From contig JAJHZJ010000496.1 of the NCBI GenBank assembly GCA_023548195.1, positions 8,612,644-8,676,643 of the forward strand: a stretch of DNA of 64,000 nucleotides. The letters run 5' to 3'. Source of the DNA: Bettongia penicillata ogilbyi (taxonomy: Eukaryota; Chordata; Mammalia; Diprotodontia; Potoroidae). Below the pieces are notes generated by a model. That model saw nothing but the letters and a program-made list of their open reading frames with translations, was not told where the DNA came from and did not search any database. The translations under genes and the position numbers were made by a program. Positions 1 through 12,525 of the stretch are shown one piece after another; position 1 is the first letter of the stretch, and the number at the start of each line of letters is the position of its first letter.

Positions 1-1535
1 TCCTTTACCTCCCCTATCCCATGATGAAGCTCACTAGCCTGTGATACTGGTTTTTACCATCATGTGCTCCACCCGAAAAAATTTATAAAGGTAAAATGTA
101 TAATGTTGCCCCACATTACTCCCCAAAACTGCCCTACAACTCTGCAGGCAGATGATTATCAAACTACAGGGTAATTACAAAAAATAATCAAAACTGAAAA
201 GCTGGCTAATTAATCTAGAAACAATTACAGAATTCTTCTTGATTTATGCTTGTCTCAGCCAGCAAAGTACGGACATCTAGCATCCGTTTGTATTCTTTTC
301 CCCCATTTAAGTCCTTTGTGGGGAGGGGGCTCAGTATACTGAAGGGGGGGGGGGGGCAGACCAAAGCTCACTGGGTAAAATTGGAAACCATGAAGCTCAA
401 AGAAGTCCAAGTTTCTGAAAATGAACTAAAGATGAAACAAGACATAACAGTAGCTAACACTCTGTGCCAAACATCAGTACTAAGCATGTGGATGTACACA
501 ACAGGAAAGGCTCACCAAGAGCTCATGATCCAGTCAACGGGGGAGACAGAACACAGGAAGCACGCCTTCAGCTGCTCCAGCAGGTTAGACAGATAGCTGG
601 ATGGTCCATCCCACAAGAAGACTCCAATCTCGGCCAAGTGGTACAGCGCGGTGTCACAGCAGAGGCCTGGTCAGACCAGGTCTAGAGGGGGACGGGATGT
701 CCTCTGTCCCACCCCACTCCTCCAAGAAAAGATGATGATTGCAGTTCCACCACTTTGGGTTAATCCTGCCTATCATGATGTGCACTGAGTTGCATTACTT
801 TTGAAAATCAGCTGCACAGCACAGGCAAATTTACAGATATCTGTAAAAACACAGTGTTAGAATATTCAAATCCAAAATGTGAACAACTAAAATAATCCCT
901 CTAACTGCTGCAGGGTTAGGTGACCTGATCACTACCTGTAACTACTTGACCTCCATGACTCTGAATCCTGAAATTTCTCTCTCAAATTTTAACTTCTTAT
1001 ACTGTAATTCTCCATCACCATCTGCCTTCCTGATCTACCTACCACCTGAGCTGTGACCTAGCTTCCCTCCCTTCCCAGTCTTGACTCAAAAGATAACCAT
1101 TTTCAACTTTATGACTGTTCTCTACCCACAAATCCTGAACCCACCTTCTTTCTCTTCTTGATGCTCAACCCTGGGTCACTCCATCATCTGCCTTCCATGC
1201 TCCTACCCCCGCCATCATTTGATAGCACTGCAGGAAGTCACAACTGTGCCAGCTCTTATCACTAGAAATTTTCATTACTTAATATCACTTGGGCCCTCAC
1301 TGATATTCAGCAATCCTTTCACATTTTCTAAATCAGCATCCTACCATATACCCCCTGCCTCTTTTCCCTCTGAGCAAAAGGCCTCTCTCTAAGAGTCTAC
1401 TAAGAAACTGGAAGCCACCTACCCTGAATTCCTCCTCCCATATCCCAGAAAAAGAATTCTGTCAATTGCAACAAGAGAAAGTTGCCATCATTGCCAGAAT
1501 GCCATACTCTTCCTCTAACCCTCATCACCTAAGTC
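1..1535. other. Non-coding stretch, no recognised element
   Basis: AT-rich single-copy-looking sequence with short C/T-rich tracts. The open frames here (up to 116 codons) have no recognisable domain and no paired splice sites. It probably lies in the first intron of the minus-strand gene whose promoter is near 37 kb; that is an inference from the donor at 36,632. Confidence 0.5.
344..356 (+). repeat. Poly-G run (13 G)
   Basis: Thirteen consecutive G on the plus strand, preceded by shorter G blocks (330-340). Such runs are prone to length error in sequencing and assembly. Confidence 0.9.
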
Positions 1536-1539
1536 AACA

Positions 1540-1636
1540 GTCACTTCTCTTCCCTGGGCCTCAGTTTCTTCAACTGTAAAATGAGTCAGGTGGTCCAGAT
1601 GCCTTCTGCAGCCCCTTCCAGCCTTAGGTCTGTTAC
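1540..1636 (+). repeat. MIR-type SINE, 3' half
   Basis: Contains 'cctcagtttcttcaactg' followed by 'taaaatgag' and a tail close to the 'ccttccagcctta' ending of L2-tailed MIR-type SINEs. The tRNA-like head is missing. Confidence 0.75.
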
Positions 1637-1857
1637 AAACTCCATGCTTTCCTCCTTTGCGCCAGCCCTTCCACTTAGACCCTGGTCTCATTCCCTTCCC
1701 CTTCCTGACTTTGGGAGCTTAGACTCTTAAAAAAGTTCTTTTCCCCACTAATCTTTCATTTCTCTTCAAGCATCAGTTCCTCTCCCACCGCCTACAAACA
1801 TGTTCAGATCTCTCATTCTTACAAAACCTTTCACTTGAGCCTGCCATCACTTCAAGG

Positions 1858-2052
1858 CATAGAAAGCAGGGTAGAGCACTGGACAACTGGTCAACGAGAC
1901 CTGGATTCAAATCCTGCCTCTGGCCTTTACTGGATCTATGAACTTGGGCAGGTCACAACTCCTTTCTGCCTCATTTTTCTCATCTGTAAAATGAGGGTAT
2001 GACCCGATCTCTACGATCCCTACTAGCTTTACACGTCCGATTCCTGGACCTC
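1858..2052 (+). repeat. MIR-type SINE, near full length
   Basis: In order: 'gtagagcactgga', 'cctggattcaaatcctgcct' (B-box-like), 'cttgggcaggtcac', and 'cctcatttttctcatctgta' running into 'aaaatgag'. This is the canonical order of MIR/CORE-SINE blocks. Small open frames that overlap it are not genes. Confidence 0.85.
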
Positions 2053-2059
2053 TGTCTTT

Positions 2060-4105
2060 CCCAGGCAAACTCCTCAAAAAAGCTTGCTCCTCTGTCTCCA
2101 CTATCACACCTCCTACCTGACTTTTCATACCCTTTCACTTTGTCTTCTGACCCACCTAATAGTAACTGCCTTCTCCAAGTTCACCAACAACTGTTTAATT
2201 GCTCAATCCAATGGTCTTGTCTTTCTGGATTTGGTATTTATTCCTGCATGTTATGTTATCTTAAGTATTTCTGAATACAATAAAAACACATTTGAAAACA
2301 AGTTGCACATAAGGCAGCAAGATGGAATAAAAACAGAAGTTATATGTGACTGATGTAGAACACTAGCACCTGTGACTAGCCTCACATAAAGCTGGAGAGC
2401 TCATTCACCATGCTGAAAAGTTTATTTAGGGAAGCAAGAGAACAATTTAGGAATGAATTTTCAGGAATGTCAAACTACTAGAAAATACACTGATCAAATT
2501 TTACTGGTGACAGTCAATTTTTGCTCCTCTTACATAAAATAAAGGAGCTGGACTGTGGTTCTTTCCTGCTCTAAACCAGAGAGGTCAGACTTCCTGGCAC
2601 ACATGAGAAGAAAATTCCCAGCACTATTGGAACCAGACTAAAATGTCACTGAAAAATGCTTAATAAAAAAATTAAAATACAACATAGATAATATTGTGTT
2701 TTCTTAAGTAAATGTGAGTTTGTATTCGAGCTGGACACCACTGCTCTAAGCAGATGATGCTATACCTGGGTAATTACTTTTTAAAGGTTATCTACTTTTG
2801 ATGTTTTGAAGAGTATTGGGTTCTGCTTTAGGCTTGAAGGAGCTAAACTAAAAGCAAAAGACACTCTGGGTATAGGGTAACAATGTGTGAAGCGATCCTA
2901 GGGAGGAAGAGCAGGGCAGACTCAACCTGATTCACTTTTCCCCTTCAACATTCCTGACACTTAAAAGACTGAGGCCAAGGGGCTGTATTTTTTGCCTCTA
3001 CTCTCACCTGAAGAATCTGTTTATATTTGTCTCAACTCTGCAGGATGCTACAGAAATCAACAGTTTAAGAAAGAAAATGATTTCTGATTTGCGATAACTT
3101 CTATTTCCACCAAATATTTCAATGCTTCCACAAAAATCCTTTTTAATATAGCATGAGTGTTTGCAGGTAATAATCTTTAGCTAATAATCCTAAAAAGTTT
3201 AAATTCTATGACATAAAAGTTTTGTAATTTGTATAAAATTGTATAATAAAATGATGGCTCATTTATTTCTAGAAATATAGATAAAAAATCTCAACAAACA
3301 AATATGGCTAATCCCTTAGACATCACTCTATTAGGAGATGTTCCATGATTTCAAACTATATGTACATTTGTGAGATGTTAACACACTCAAAAAGTCTATC
3401 TCTTCAACACCACTGGATGCATACATGGAAAGGAAGAGATGAATTTTGTTTTCCCCACCCTCATAATGTTTCCTTGTATCTGTTCTCCTATAGGACTCCC
3501 TCTAACATGAATTTCTTGATGGTCCCCTTATAAGCCATTTAACCAGAAGAAGAAAATTCTACAAATTCCACCGTTCCATGTACATTCCATGCTCTCAAAT
3601 AGGACTCCCACCATTTGTATTACTTCGCTTACTGACCCAGATGAAAGAAAAAATAGAGAAGAAACCTAAAGCAGATCTAGAAATTTTTCAAACAATTGCA
3701 GACTTAGGTATAGGGGGTAGGAAGTGGGAAGATGACCTATATTTTAATAGAAATACAGCTAATCAGCATGAACAATTAATTACCAGCAAGTGTATCCAAT
3801 GTCATGTCAAAGTGTCCAGAAAACTTGGGATGGCCCATTATGAATGCTGTAAGTCACCAAAAAGACTGGCAGTGACACACAATTACTGAAAAATGTGTGC
3901 ATTGTATAGCCTTACTAGAGCAAATGAGGGATGAGGAAAACAAACATCAATGCATCCCTCTTGCCATGTCAGCTCACAGGGAAGCACACACCCGTAAGAG
4001 CAGCACTGATTGATTACTTCCTGATCTACTTACTGGTGCTAGGAGCAAAGCTGGGGCCTCATATCAAATGCCTTTCACAGAGCATCTACTGGGGGTCTTC
4101 TAAAA
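2060..4105. other. Non-coding stretch, no recognised element
   Basis: AT-rich sequence without an assignable repeat or gene. The 103-codon plus-strand frame at 3,578-3,889 has no domain that I recognise and no splice-site context. Confidence 0.45.
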
Positions 4106-4627
4106 CAGGACTTCTTAACCTTTTTCCACTCATGACCCCTTTTGTCTGAGAAATTTTTATGTGACCCCAGGCATATAGGTATAGGTATGTAAAATAAGTA
4201 CAGAAATCAAACACTTACTGATCATAAAATAAATTTATTTTAAAACAATTTTTTGGTATACATATAATTTTACAATTTACTAAAGATGAAAGCAAATTTG
4301 CATACTAATGAGATGCATTGCTTATTTATTTTTACATAAAGAATTAAATCTCAGCAGAATATTTGGTAGGGCAGCACACCAGGCATCTCTAAGAGTTTTC
4401 AGAGTTGGTCCATATTTTTATTTTATAATCCTCAATGCTGTGTTCAGAATCAAGGCTGTAGTGAAGTTGCAACCTGCAAAATGGGGCAAGCGCTGCCAGA
4501 AACACCTCAGATTCATTATGAGTCTGATTTTTGGCTGTTGTGCATTCAGGAACCTTTTACTGTTGCCAAATTTTTTTGCAACCCCTTCGTTGAATTATGC
4601 AACCCCAACCCAGTTTAAGAAGCACTA
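4106..4627. mobile_element. hAT-Charlie-like non-autonomous DNA transposon
   Basis: Imperfect terminal inverted repeats: the left end reads 'caggacttcttaacc' and the reverse complement of the right end reads 'tagtgcttcttaaac' (11 of 15 match), the CAGNNNTTCT pattern of hAT-Charlie elements. Both ends continue into 'gacccc'/'caacccc' motifs. The interior is AT-rich with no transposase frame; the 120-codon frame at 4,308-4,670 runs past the right end and is spurious. The flanking 8-mers 'ttctaaaa' and 'ctcaagag' are both near the NTCTAGAN target consensus but differ, so the target duplication is decayed or absent. Confidence 0.75.
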
Positions 4628-5060
4628 CTCAAGAGTAAGTTTAAAAAAACAACTCGAAGTCTTATTTTAGGTCTTGAAAGTCAGGTGAGAATCATTAAAT
4701 ATGTTACAAATTATTTTCCCTCTAAGTTTATTATCAAAATAAGGCAACTTAAAACATCAATAGAAAACAACTTGTAATTCTCTACTCAGTCGTTTCTTTT
4801 ATGTAGAAAAATCTTTTAAAGTTTTCCCTGGTGTTGCTACTTTGTACAATTTAACGCAATCTATAAATTCCGTTAATATGCCCACTCCTGTCTTCCCTAG
4901 TTCAGCAATAAAGATGTTAATAAGTGGTTAAATCTAGTGTAATTTCTGATTAAATAACTACAGCTATTAATTTTTTGCTCTGAAAGAAGTTCACCAATTC
5001 CATTTGGAATTTTAATAAATTCAGTTTTATTTACATATCACAGAAATGAGCCAATGTGAA
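4628..5060. other. AT-rich non-coding stretch
   Basis: No repeat family or gene recognised. Confidence 0.4.
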
Positions 5061-5152
5061 GGATGGAAGCCTGAATATCTGAGACTCTGGCCAAATCACA
5101 GCTTCTCGGAACCTCAGTTCCCTCACCCATAAAATGACTGGGATAGGCTATA
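5061..5152 (+). repeat. MIR-type SINE fragment
   Basis: 'gccaaatcacagcttctcgg' followed by 'aacctcagttccctcaccca' and 'taaaatgact' match the 3' half of a MIR-type SINE. It ends exactly where the next element (5,154) begins. Confidence 0.65.
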
Positions 5153-5153
5153 G

Positions 5154-5394
5154 CAAGGGTTCCTAACTTGGACTTCCCCTTCCCCAGAGAGCTCTGCATA
5201 GATTGCAGGGGGTTCATGAAGTTGGAAGGGTGAAAAAAAGTACTTATTTTCATTAACCAATAACTAAAATTTGTATCTCCTTCAGTCATAATTTTTGAAA
5301 TATATTTTTCTGAAAAGGAATAAAAAAACAATCAGACTGCCATGAGGGGAAGGAGGGAGGGCTACAAAACAAAAAGTTAGATGAAGAACCCCTG
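5154..5394. mobile_element. hAT-like DNA transposon, internally deleted
   Basis: The left end is 'caagggttcctaac' and the reverse complement of the right end is 'caggggttcttcat' (11 of 14 match). Subterminal 'gggggttcatgaagttgg' and 'cagactgccatgagggg' match the ends of a common mammalian hAT repeat. Flanking 8-mers 'ggctatag' and 'gattatat' (5 of 8) may be a worn target duplication. No transposase frame. Confidence 0.6.
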
Positions 5395-5580
5395 GATTAT
5401 ATGGTCTCTAAAGATTTGCTCAATTTTAAAATCCTAAGCTTTTTTATTACATTCAAAAGAGCAAAGGAATATATTTCATTTCTGCCCCTCTACACTAAAT
5501 TTAAAAAAAGGGTGAAAACTTTATTGCTCAGATTAAAATATGCAACGAGAGAAGTAGGCCACTAAATCAGCCAATCTGCT

Positions 5581-5636
5581 ACGCGTACGTACGTATCCAT
5601 GTGTGAAAGCTTGAACGTGTGTGTGTATGCGTGCGT
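5581..5636. repeat. Alternating purine-pyrimidine tract
   Basis: Interrupted runs of 'acgcgtacgtacgta' and 'gtgtgtgtatgcgtgcgt'. Degenerate microsatellite with Z-DNA-like alternation. Confidence 0.6.
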
Positions 5637-6439
5637 AATCCTAGACAGGCAGCTTAGAATCAGCAACCTAGACAGATGACTACATGAGGCAGTGAGAATA
5701 AAATATGGCTACAAATCATACATTTCCACAACAGCAGAAGAATAAAAAATGCAGAAAACCCAAACTGAAATTTTTCAAAAATCTTATATTTGTATATAAG
5801 AAGTAATGCATCATCAACTGAGGCATCATTATGCATGTTTACAACCAGGCAAAAAAAGATGGGCTAATGAAAAAAAGTAGTGTGATTAAAGGATAATGAA
5901 TGGATGGCCCAAGGGTGGTAATGGTGACAGACCTTCTCTGACAGCAAAGAAAGACGCAGATAAGATTCACTCAGAAGGAAGGATAGAAGAAGGGAAGGTC
6001 ACAAAGTAGGCAGTTGGCTTTAAAGTGGTTTTCAGTTTTTGCAAAAGCACAGGTCTAGGTTTAGACCAGTATCTTCTACCACACACCCAGATCAGCTCCA
6101 AACTTACACATGACTTGGACATTCACAAAAGAGTTAGAGGCACAAAGATAGAAACGCCTTTTACAACTCCAGATGAGGGAAGAGTTCACAGCCAAACCTG
6201 GGACAAAGAGGATCAAAAATGGACAACCTGGATTATATGCTTACATGCACATGTGTACATTTAGGACTTCTTTACTAGATCAAGTGTCTCAAGAAAAAAA
6301 GGAAGTATATGAGATTACAATGGCTAAGATTTTACAAAAGTTTATAAATCACGTATTTTTTAAGCAACTCAAAAGAATTTTACATATATTCTCTCATTGA
6401 TGTTCAGAGGCAGGGGATGGCCATGACACAATGCCATTA

Positions 6440-6595
6440 ACAGAAGCAAGATTGATGAATTTGGAATAAAGAGGGACATCAGTTCAAATCTCAGCTCTGG
6501 TCAAGTCACAAACTCTGTGCATCAGTCTCATCGGTAACCTGAGGGGTTTGGACCATGCAAGGTTGCTTCCAGTTCCTGCTCTGTAATCCTGTGAC
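6440..6595 (+). repeat. MIR-type SINE
   Basis: 'cagttcaaatctcagctctg', 'gtcaagtcacaaactctg', 'catcagtctcatcggtaacc' and 'tgcttccagttcctgctctg' are in the MIR order, with the L2-like tail that ends such copies. Confidence 0.75.
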
Positions 6596-6684
6596 ATCAT
6601 GTTCTATGTTCTTTACCATGTGGCACGTACTTCTCTCTCCATTTAATATTTCCCTCATATCCTCCCTGTGGAATAACTCATGGC

Positions 6685-6850
6685 AGCTTTGGACTCAGAG
6701 TCAATGGATGGCAGTGTAATTCCCACATCACTGACCTTGCCCAAGACATTTCCCCCTTTAGTCTTAGTTTCCAAATCTGTTAAACAGATGCTAATAATAC
6801 ACTGCCCTATCTCCTCAGGCTTTTGCGAGGAAAAGGCTTTGTAGCCCCTT
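6685..6850 (+). repeat. MIR-type SINE, diverged
   Basis: 'gaccttgcccaagacatttc', 'cttagtttccaaatctgtta' and 'ctcctcaggcttttgcgagg' follow the MIR core-to-tail order. Confidence 0.6.
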
Positions 6851-7234
6851 ACAGCAGAGATCTGGGAGCTAGGAGGGTTATTAAATTCTTAATGCTTATT
6901 GATTTGAAAATGAGGGTAATGCTGGCATTGAACCTTCGGGTCACTACAAACACAACACCCAATGAATTTCAACAACATGAGTAATGGAGCTGTTGCAAAT
7001 TATTTCTAAGAAAGTAAATTAGCTATAAGAAGAAGTCATGCTATTAAAGTGACAGAAATGAAAACAAGGCCATATTCAGATTGTTGGCCCAAATACTAAA
7101 TGACAAAAGTAAAACTCAAGATATGTGCAATCCAAGGAAAAGGAATGTATAATAACCAAAGGTCTGGAGCTCACCTACTCTGTAGCAATATTTTTGCTTT
7201 CTCAAACAACAAAAGAAGAGAAGAAAAACTGAAC

Positions 7235-7400
7235 CCTCAGAGTCACAGAGAGTTAAGAGGCCTCAGTGGACATCCATTCTGTCTAGCCCCTGCAGTCCAT
7301 ATGAGTTAAATGACTTTGTCATGGCAACAAAGGTTTTAAGTGCAGGAGGCAGGACCCAAGCCCCTGATCCCCACCAAACCTCCCCTCATTCAATACTCTA
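7235..7400 (-). repeat. MIR-type SINE fragment, reverse
   Basis: 'agagttaagaggcctcagtg' followed by 'gacatccattctgtctag' and a degraded '...gcaggacccaagccc' block, the reverse of a SINE tail and body. Confidence 0.5.
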
Positions 7401-7464
7401 CCACACTGCATCAAATAGGCAAAGTCGCAGATTGTAACTGTTATCATTAAATAGCTAATAATTA

Positions 7465-7612
7465 AATAGCAATTATTTAAGGTTTTCATTTGATTCTCAC
7501 AATTGCCCCATGAGGCAAGTGCTATTATCATCACCATTTTAAGATAAGAAAACTGAGGTTAGGAGTGATTAAGGGACATACCCAGGCCCAAGGATCTGAG
7601 CAACTTAGCTCA
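7465..7612 (-). repeat. MIR-type SINE, reverse
   Basis: 'ttgattctcacaattgcccc', 'atgaggcaagtgctattatc' and 'gataagaaaactgaggtt' are the reverse complement of the MIR 3' half. Confidence 0.85.
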
Positions 7613-7984
7613 AAGTCTACTAAAATCTCTGTTTCCTCACTCCTGGCAGGTTTACCTACATCACTGATAAAAATAGGAAATAGTACAGGACAAAACAGAT
7701 CCCCAGAGGTGCTCCCCCTCAAGACTTTCTTCCAACCTGGCATGGAACCAAGGATGCCTTCTCCCAGTCTGGCCATCTAAAACTGGGTTCTGGGGTACTT
7801 CCCGTCTCCATCTTCTCTAATGACCTGATCCACATTTCTATCTGTTTGCAACACTGGTTTGTTTAATTCTTCAATCTCATCAGCCACTATATCCTATCTT
7901 TTAAAGCTTCTTCACAAATTATCATCATAACAATAGCAGCACTTCACATTTGCTAGTATGAGATCCTTAAAACAGGCTGGTGGC

Positions 7985-8228
7985 CTTACAATGGCACAAA
8001 GAAGGAGGTCAGGAAGTAGTCAGGAAGACTTGAGCTCAAGTCCAGCCTTAGGCATTTACCAGCTGTGTGATCCTGAGTAAGTTACTCCCGGTCTGCTTCA
8101 GTCTCCAGGACTGTAAAATGGGGATCCTAAGAGCACTTGCCTCTCAAGGCTGTCACGAAAAGAAATGAGATATCTGTAAAAAGCATTAGGAACAGCACCT
8201 GACACGTAGTAGGCACCATATAAAATGC
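7985..8228 (+). repeat. MIR-type SINE, near full length
   Basis: Head through 'gtcaggaagacttgagctca', 'agctgtgtgatcctgagtaa', 'ctgtaaaatggggatccta', and the tail 'gtagtaggcaccatataaaa'. Confidence 0.9.
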
Positions 8229-9317
8229 TCATTCCCTTCACTGATTTTAGAGATGAGCAAAAGGAGGACAAGAGAGTTTGCCCACAGGGCAAAGACTGCC
8301 AGTCTCAGAACCCATGGTTCCTCCTTTCTCTTCACCTCCTATGCCTCCTACCACATACCTGGCCCAGATGCAGGCTGATGGGCACCAACCTGCCCACTCT
8401 ACAAAGACTGGCCTCCTCTAACTTGGGTTCCCTTCACCTTCTTTATTTCAGGATCTTTCCATAGGGGTCTGCAGGGAAAACTGAGATGCACCAGCCAAGA
8501 AGGGAAGGCATCCCCAAGCAGGCAGCACCCAGAGGATTTAAATTATTTTCTGCCACTGCCAAGTATGTATATGAAAGGAATGCTGATGTCTACTTGTTTA
8601 TAAAATGTAACAACTCAAAACTCCTTGATTTCTTTTAAAATAATAGAAATTTTAAATAGCAAATTATAAAAGATTTGTTGTTTTTGTTTCCTGGACATCC
8701 CCGAGCACACCTTCTCTAGGAAGTTAAGATGCTAGAAGTATGAACCACGTGGTTAGTGATGAAGCTCTTTAAGGATATCATCTAGTAGTACCATCACCTG
8801 ACAACTCAAGAAAAATAAAACACAAGTCATATATATGGACTGGGTGGTTTTTAAAAACCTTCTTGATCATGGAGACCATTCTGCACTGTGCTTTAATAAG
8901 CACTGAGAATCCAAGTAAAGTCCAGATGCTGATGGATTAAAAAGGGATTAACCAGGGATCTTTTAGAGTAGGATTTAAATTATATATTCATCTGTCTAGG
9001 CCCTCAGTGAAGAGCTCTACTTCAAAACAGGAATTTGGAGTAGATGTCCTTATGAGCTACAGTTTGAAATGAAAATAACTTAAAATCTATAATTTTAGCA
9101 TGAATTCCTCCGTCCAAGAGATGGTCATTAAATACAACAAAATAGAGCATTTTTAAGTAATAAATCTTAAGGGACAAACTTGCTTCCTAAATATCACCAT
9201 CATTCCGGTAGAAGCAATGGATTTTAACAACAATATAAATTCACTGAGATTTATAGAGCTTCCAGGAGAAATAAACAGATTCCATGTCTTGTATTTAGAA
9301 ATAAATCTACCTGAGGA

Positions 9318-9430
9318 AAATCATAGACCCACAGACTGGCGCAGAGGCCATTCAGCCTGAGCTGTTTATCTGAACAGGAATCTCTTCTGGAAAGATGAAT
9401 CAGAATATCCAACAATAGCAAATTAAAGGC
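9318..9430 (-). mobile_element. CR1/L3-like LINE 3' fragment
   Basis: 'aatcatagacccacagactg', 'cagaggccattcagcctgag' and 'gaacaggaatctcttctgg' correspond to the antisense 3' region of amniote CR1/L3 LINEs ('cagaggccatctagtccaac', 'gaacaggaatcccctct'). Confidence 0.55.
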
Positions 9431-9439
9431 AAAACCAGG

Positions 9440-9525
9440 CAAATTGTTATACTGTCACATCCTCTCTAGACTCAGTTTCCTCATTTGTAAAATGAGGCTG
9501 TTGGAACATCTGGTTAAAAAGACTT
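9440..9525 (+). repeat. MIR-type SINE fragment
   Basis: 'agactcagtttcctcatttg' followed by 'taaaatgaggctgttgg', the most conserved MIR block. Confidence 0.75.
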
Positions 9526-9717
9526 CATAAATGGTCCCAGAGGAACCCAGATCTCCCACTCTTCTCTAGTAAAGATCTAAAAAGAGCATCAGATCAAATA
9601 ATAAATAATGCTCAAGTAATCAAAAAATAAACCACAGTATACCATTTCACCTGGCCTAGGACCCCACAGAAAAGACAGACACACCAGGGGCACTCTGTAT
9701 TCAAGGCAGAAAGCCCA

Positions 9718-10520
9718 GATTAATAGAACAAGGAAATGGAGAATTTAAGTATCTCAACCTCAGAAAAAGAAATTTAACAAGCCCAAAAATGAACTCACAA
9801 AATGGATGGGAAAAATTCAAGCATAAAATACATTTGTAAATCAATCTATCAAACGTTCAAAGAACAAGTCTAATATTAATATTTAACTCTTTGTAGGAAA
9901 AGGCCCCCTACAAAAAAATTTACAGACAATATTCTTGCAATCTAAACTAAGGAGAGAAAAAGCAAAGAAAATTAGAGTTCCCCAATGAATATCAATGTAA
10001 AAATATTTAATAAAATCAGTCAATTAGCAATTAATCAAAATATTAGTCAAGGCTGGTCAATATTAGAAAAACTGTAAACACAAGATCATATTAATAACAA
10101 ACTAACTGAAAATCTTGACAAAATACAAACTCCCATTTATGTTAAAAACACTAAAAAGCATAGGAGTAAATGGGGTCTTTCATATTAATCAAAAGCTGAC
10201 ATTAAACAGAGGCTTTTCCAATAAGAGATCAAAGGTAAAGCAACGATGTCCATTATAACCACTATTATTTGATTTAATGCTAGAAATAAAACAAGTAAAA
10301 GAAAAGGAGAGAATAAATATAGGCAATGAAACAAAATGACTGCTTTTGATCTTCTTATAAAAAAATTAACCGAAACAAAAACTTCAGTAACACAGAAGGA
10401 TAGAAAATAAACCCACAAAACTCAGCAGCTCCTGTGTACTGTCACCAACAAATCCAGTGTAGGAGAGAGGAGGAATTCTATTCAAAATTTTATATAGGAT
10501 GTATAAAATATTTGAAACTC
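9718..10520 (+). mobile_element. L1 LINE remnant, ORF2 reverse transcriptase region
   Basis: Sense-strand L1 ORF2 remnant. It starts near 'agattaatagaacaagg'. It contains 'aataataaacaaactaac'-type palm sequence near 10,090 and 'aaggtaaagcaacgatgtcc' near 10,235 (the L1 'RQGCPLSP' region, here with a stop and substitutions). 'ccactattatttgatttaat' reads PLLFDLM against the L1 PLLFN motif. 'ataaacccacaaaactcagc' near 10,410 lies downstream of the missing catalytic YADD segment. Small deletions and stops break every frame and no 70-codon frame follows the ORF2 sense, so this is a dead 5'- and 3'-truncated copy. Confidence 0.8.
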
Positions 10521-10724
10521 CATATTCCCTTTTTCTGTCAAGCTTTCTAGAATTCATACTTCTATCAGCATGTCCAAACTAAAAGAATTACCAAATATAA
10601 TCCTGCTATCTTCTCCTTTCAAAGATCATATACAACAAGTATTGTTTTCATTATCATTTGGTTTAAATCAGTCCATAGACATTTAGTTAACACTTCTAGT
10701 CTGTCTATCTGTCTACCTACATAA
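10521..10724. other. Short non-coding stretch
   Basis: AT-rich flank between the L1 remnant and the AT microsatellite; nothing recognised. Confidence 0.4.
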
Positions 10725-10762
10725 CGCATATATACATATATATGTATATATGTATGTATTTA
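10725..10762. repeat. AT/GTAT-rich simple repeat
   Basis: Alternating 'atatacatatatatgtatat' and 'gtatgtat' repeats that form a near-palindromic tract. Confidence 0.85.
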
Positions 10763-12439
10763 AGATACATCATCCCCCTCATGTCCTTTATGTAAAGAGC
10801 TGAAAAACAGTTACACAGAAAAAAGTCTTTGCCCAGATGCCAGTATGACTTTAACAGAAAAGTAATTCTCTAGGGGCCTAGGCCAAGCATTGTGGAAAAA
10901 CTTTGTAGAAAAAAGTAATGGGGAAGCTTTTTCAAGGACAAGCGTAGATGGCCTTAAGTCCCCCTTTCAATAATGATTTGATGATAGATAACCAGACTTC
11001 TTGTTATGACTACAGCTAACAAGAAAGGGTTTAAAGGAAAAGGACACAGAGGGAGGAGGGAGTGATGTCTACCAAAGTGAGACAAAGGGAGGCAATTTTT
11101 TTCTATTATAAGGTTTCAACAAGACACAAAATCCAGTATCTTTGAAGAATCTGGGAAAAGTCAAAATCCAGCATGATATAATGCATACATAGAATCCCCA
11201 GTGAATGAAAGGTTGGCTTCTCTATGGCAGCAATGTAATAGCATGGCCTAAGGTCAGCCTGCAGATTCTTATTAAATCTATAAGAGAGTTGAACTTCAAG
11301 GTATAAGTTCTAGAATCTCCTACACCAAGCTGGTAAGATTTTAGGTGTAGGCACTGCAATGAATTATATCTTTAAAGAACTGGTCTAGTCAAATCCAGAC
11401 AACCTCATCAGTTTGGTTTCTGGAGATGAATTTTTCCCACAACGCTCACTGAGGAGTTGTGACAAGCACCGATACTAGCAGTAGAGGATGTACCCAAAGA
11501 TCCTTGAACTCATGAAGCAGGAACTAGACTATAGCATACAAAAGAAATAACCTATCTCTTATTTGGACACTGATTCTGTGGGGAAAATGCATTACAATTT
11601 CAATTTAGAACTTGGGACAGCAGAAGTATCTCTCAATCTTGCCAGGTCGCCTAAGGAAATAATTAGATGAGTGCTCTTCCATGCGCATGGACTTACCCAT
11701 TACATTTAAATCAACAAGTATTTATTGACCACTTAATATATTTCAAAGGACCTGAATAATGACTACCTCTACTGAACAGCAGGGGAGTAGGGGAGTGGAA
11801 AAGGAGTAAATAAATATCATGAAGTAAAAACAAAAGAAGCGATTATTAATGTGCAATTTCCTAACCAAAAATAATCAATGACTCCTATCATGAAAATCAC
11901 CAAACTCCTGGTTATGGAAACTATGAAGGTGGTTCTTTAATCTGAAGCAAAAAGCTAAGAGGTCTTGTTTATTTATAAGGTTTAATCCAGTCATCAACCC
12001 ACACAGAACACCTGGGAGGCCTCAGTACTAATGGAGAATTCTTCCACTTCATCTTTGACAAAGAACTATTGGGTTTTGTTTTTCCCCCCAAATTCTTGTA
12101 TGAGACTGGATACAAAACCTGACATACTAGCACATCAATATTTCTATGTGTGGGACAAACATAGGGAAGGTGAACTACAATTAAGGAGGAAATCAGACAG
12201 AACACAGAAACTTCCAGCTTGCCACAGCCAGAGTCCTCTTCAGAACCAGTATTTTCCTGGTGATGCTGATTCTGAGTTATGGAACACAATTATCTGCACA
12301 AAAGAAACTCAACACTTCAAAAGGGAAACAGAAATGTGTGTGAACCTGAGCAGGCAGAAGCTTTTCATCAATGATCCCTGAGCAAAAAAGCACCAGACAT
12401 GAGTGATGGGAAAGAGAAATGGATCAGTCACATAAAAAT
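10763..12439. other. Non-coding stretch
   Basis: No gene or clear repeat family. It includes a 12-bp palindrome at 11,679-11,690 and short 'aagtatttattgaccactta' similarity at 11,717, as seen at the starts of L2-like repeats. Confidence 0.4.
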
Positions 12440-12440
12440 G

Positions 12441-12525
12441 TAAGCTTTTGGAGGGCAAGAACTGCTGCATTCTTAGAACAGTGCCTGGCACACAGAGGGC
12501 ATTTAATAAAAGCATGAGCTGAGTA
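12441..12525 (+). mobile_element. L2 LINE 3' end fragment
   Basis: 'gtaagcttttggagggcaag' then 'acagtgcctggcacacagag' and 'gcatttaataaaagcatgag', the characteristic L2 3' terminus. Confidence 0.8.

Noticed and set aside
3578..4670. 103- and 120-codon plus-strand frames as genes
   Set aside because: The second overlaps a hAT element and crosses its end; the first has no domain and no splice context.
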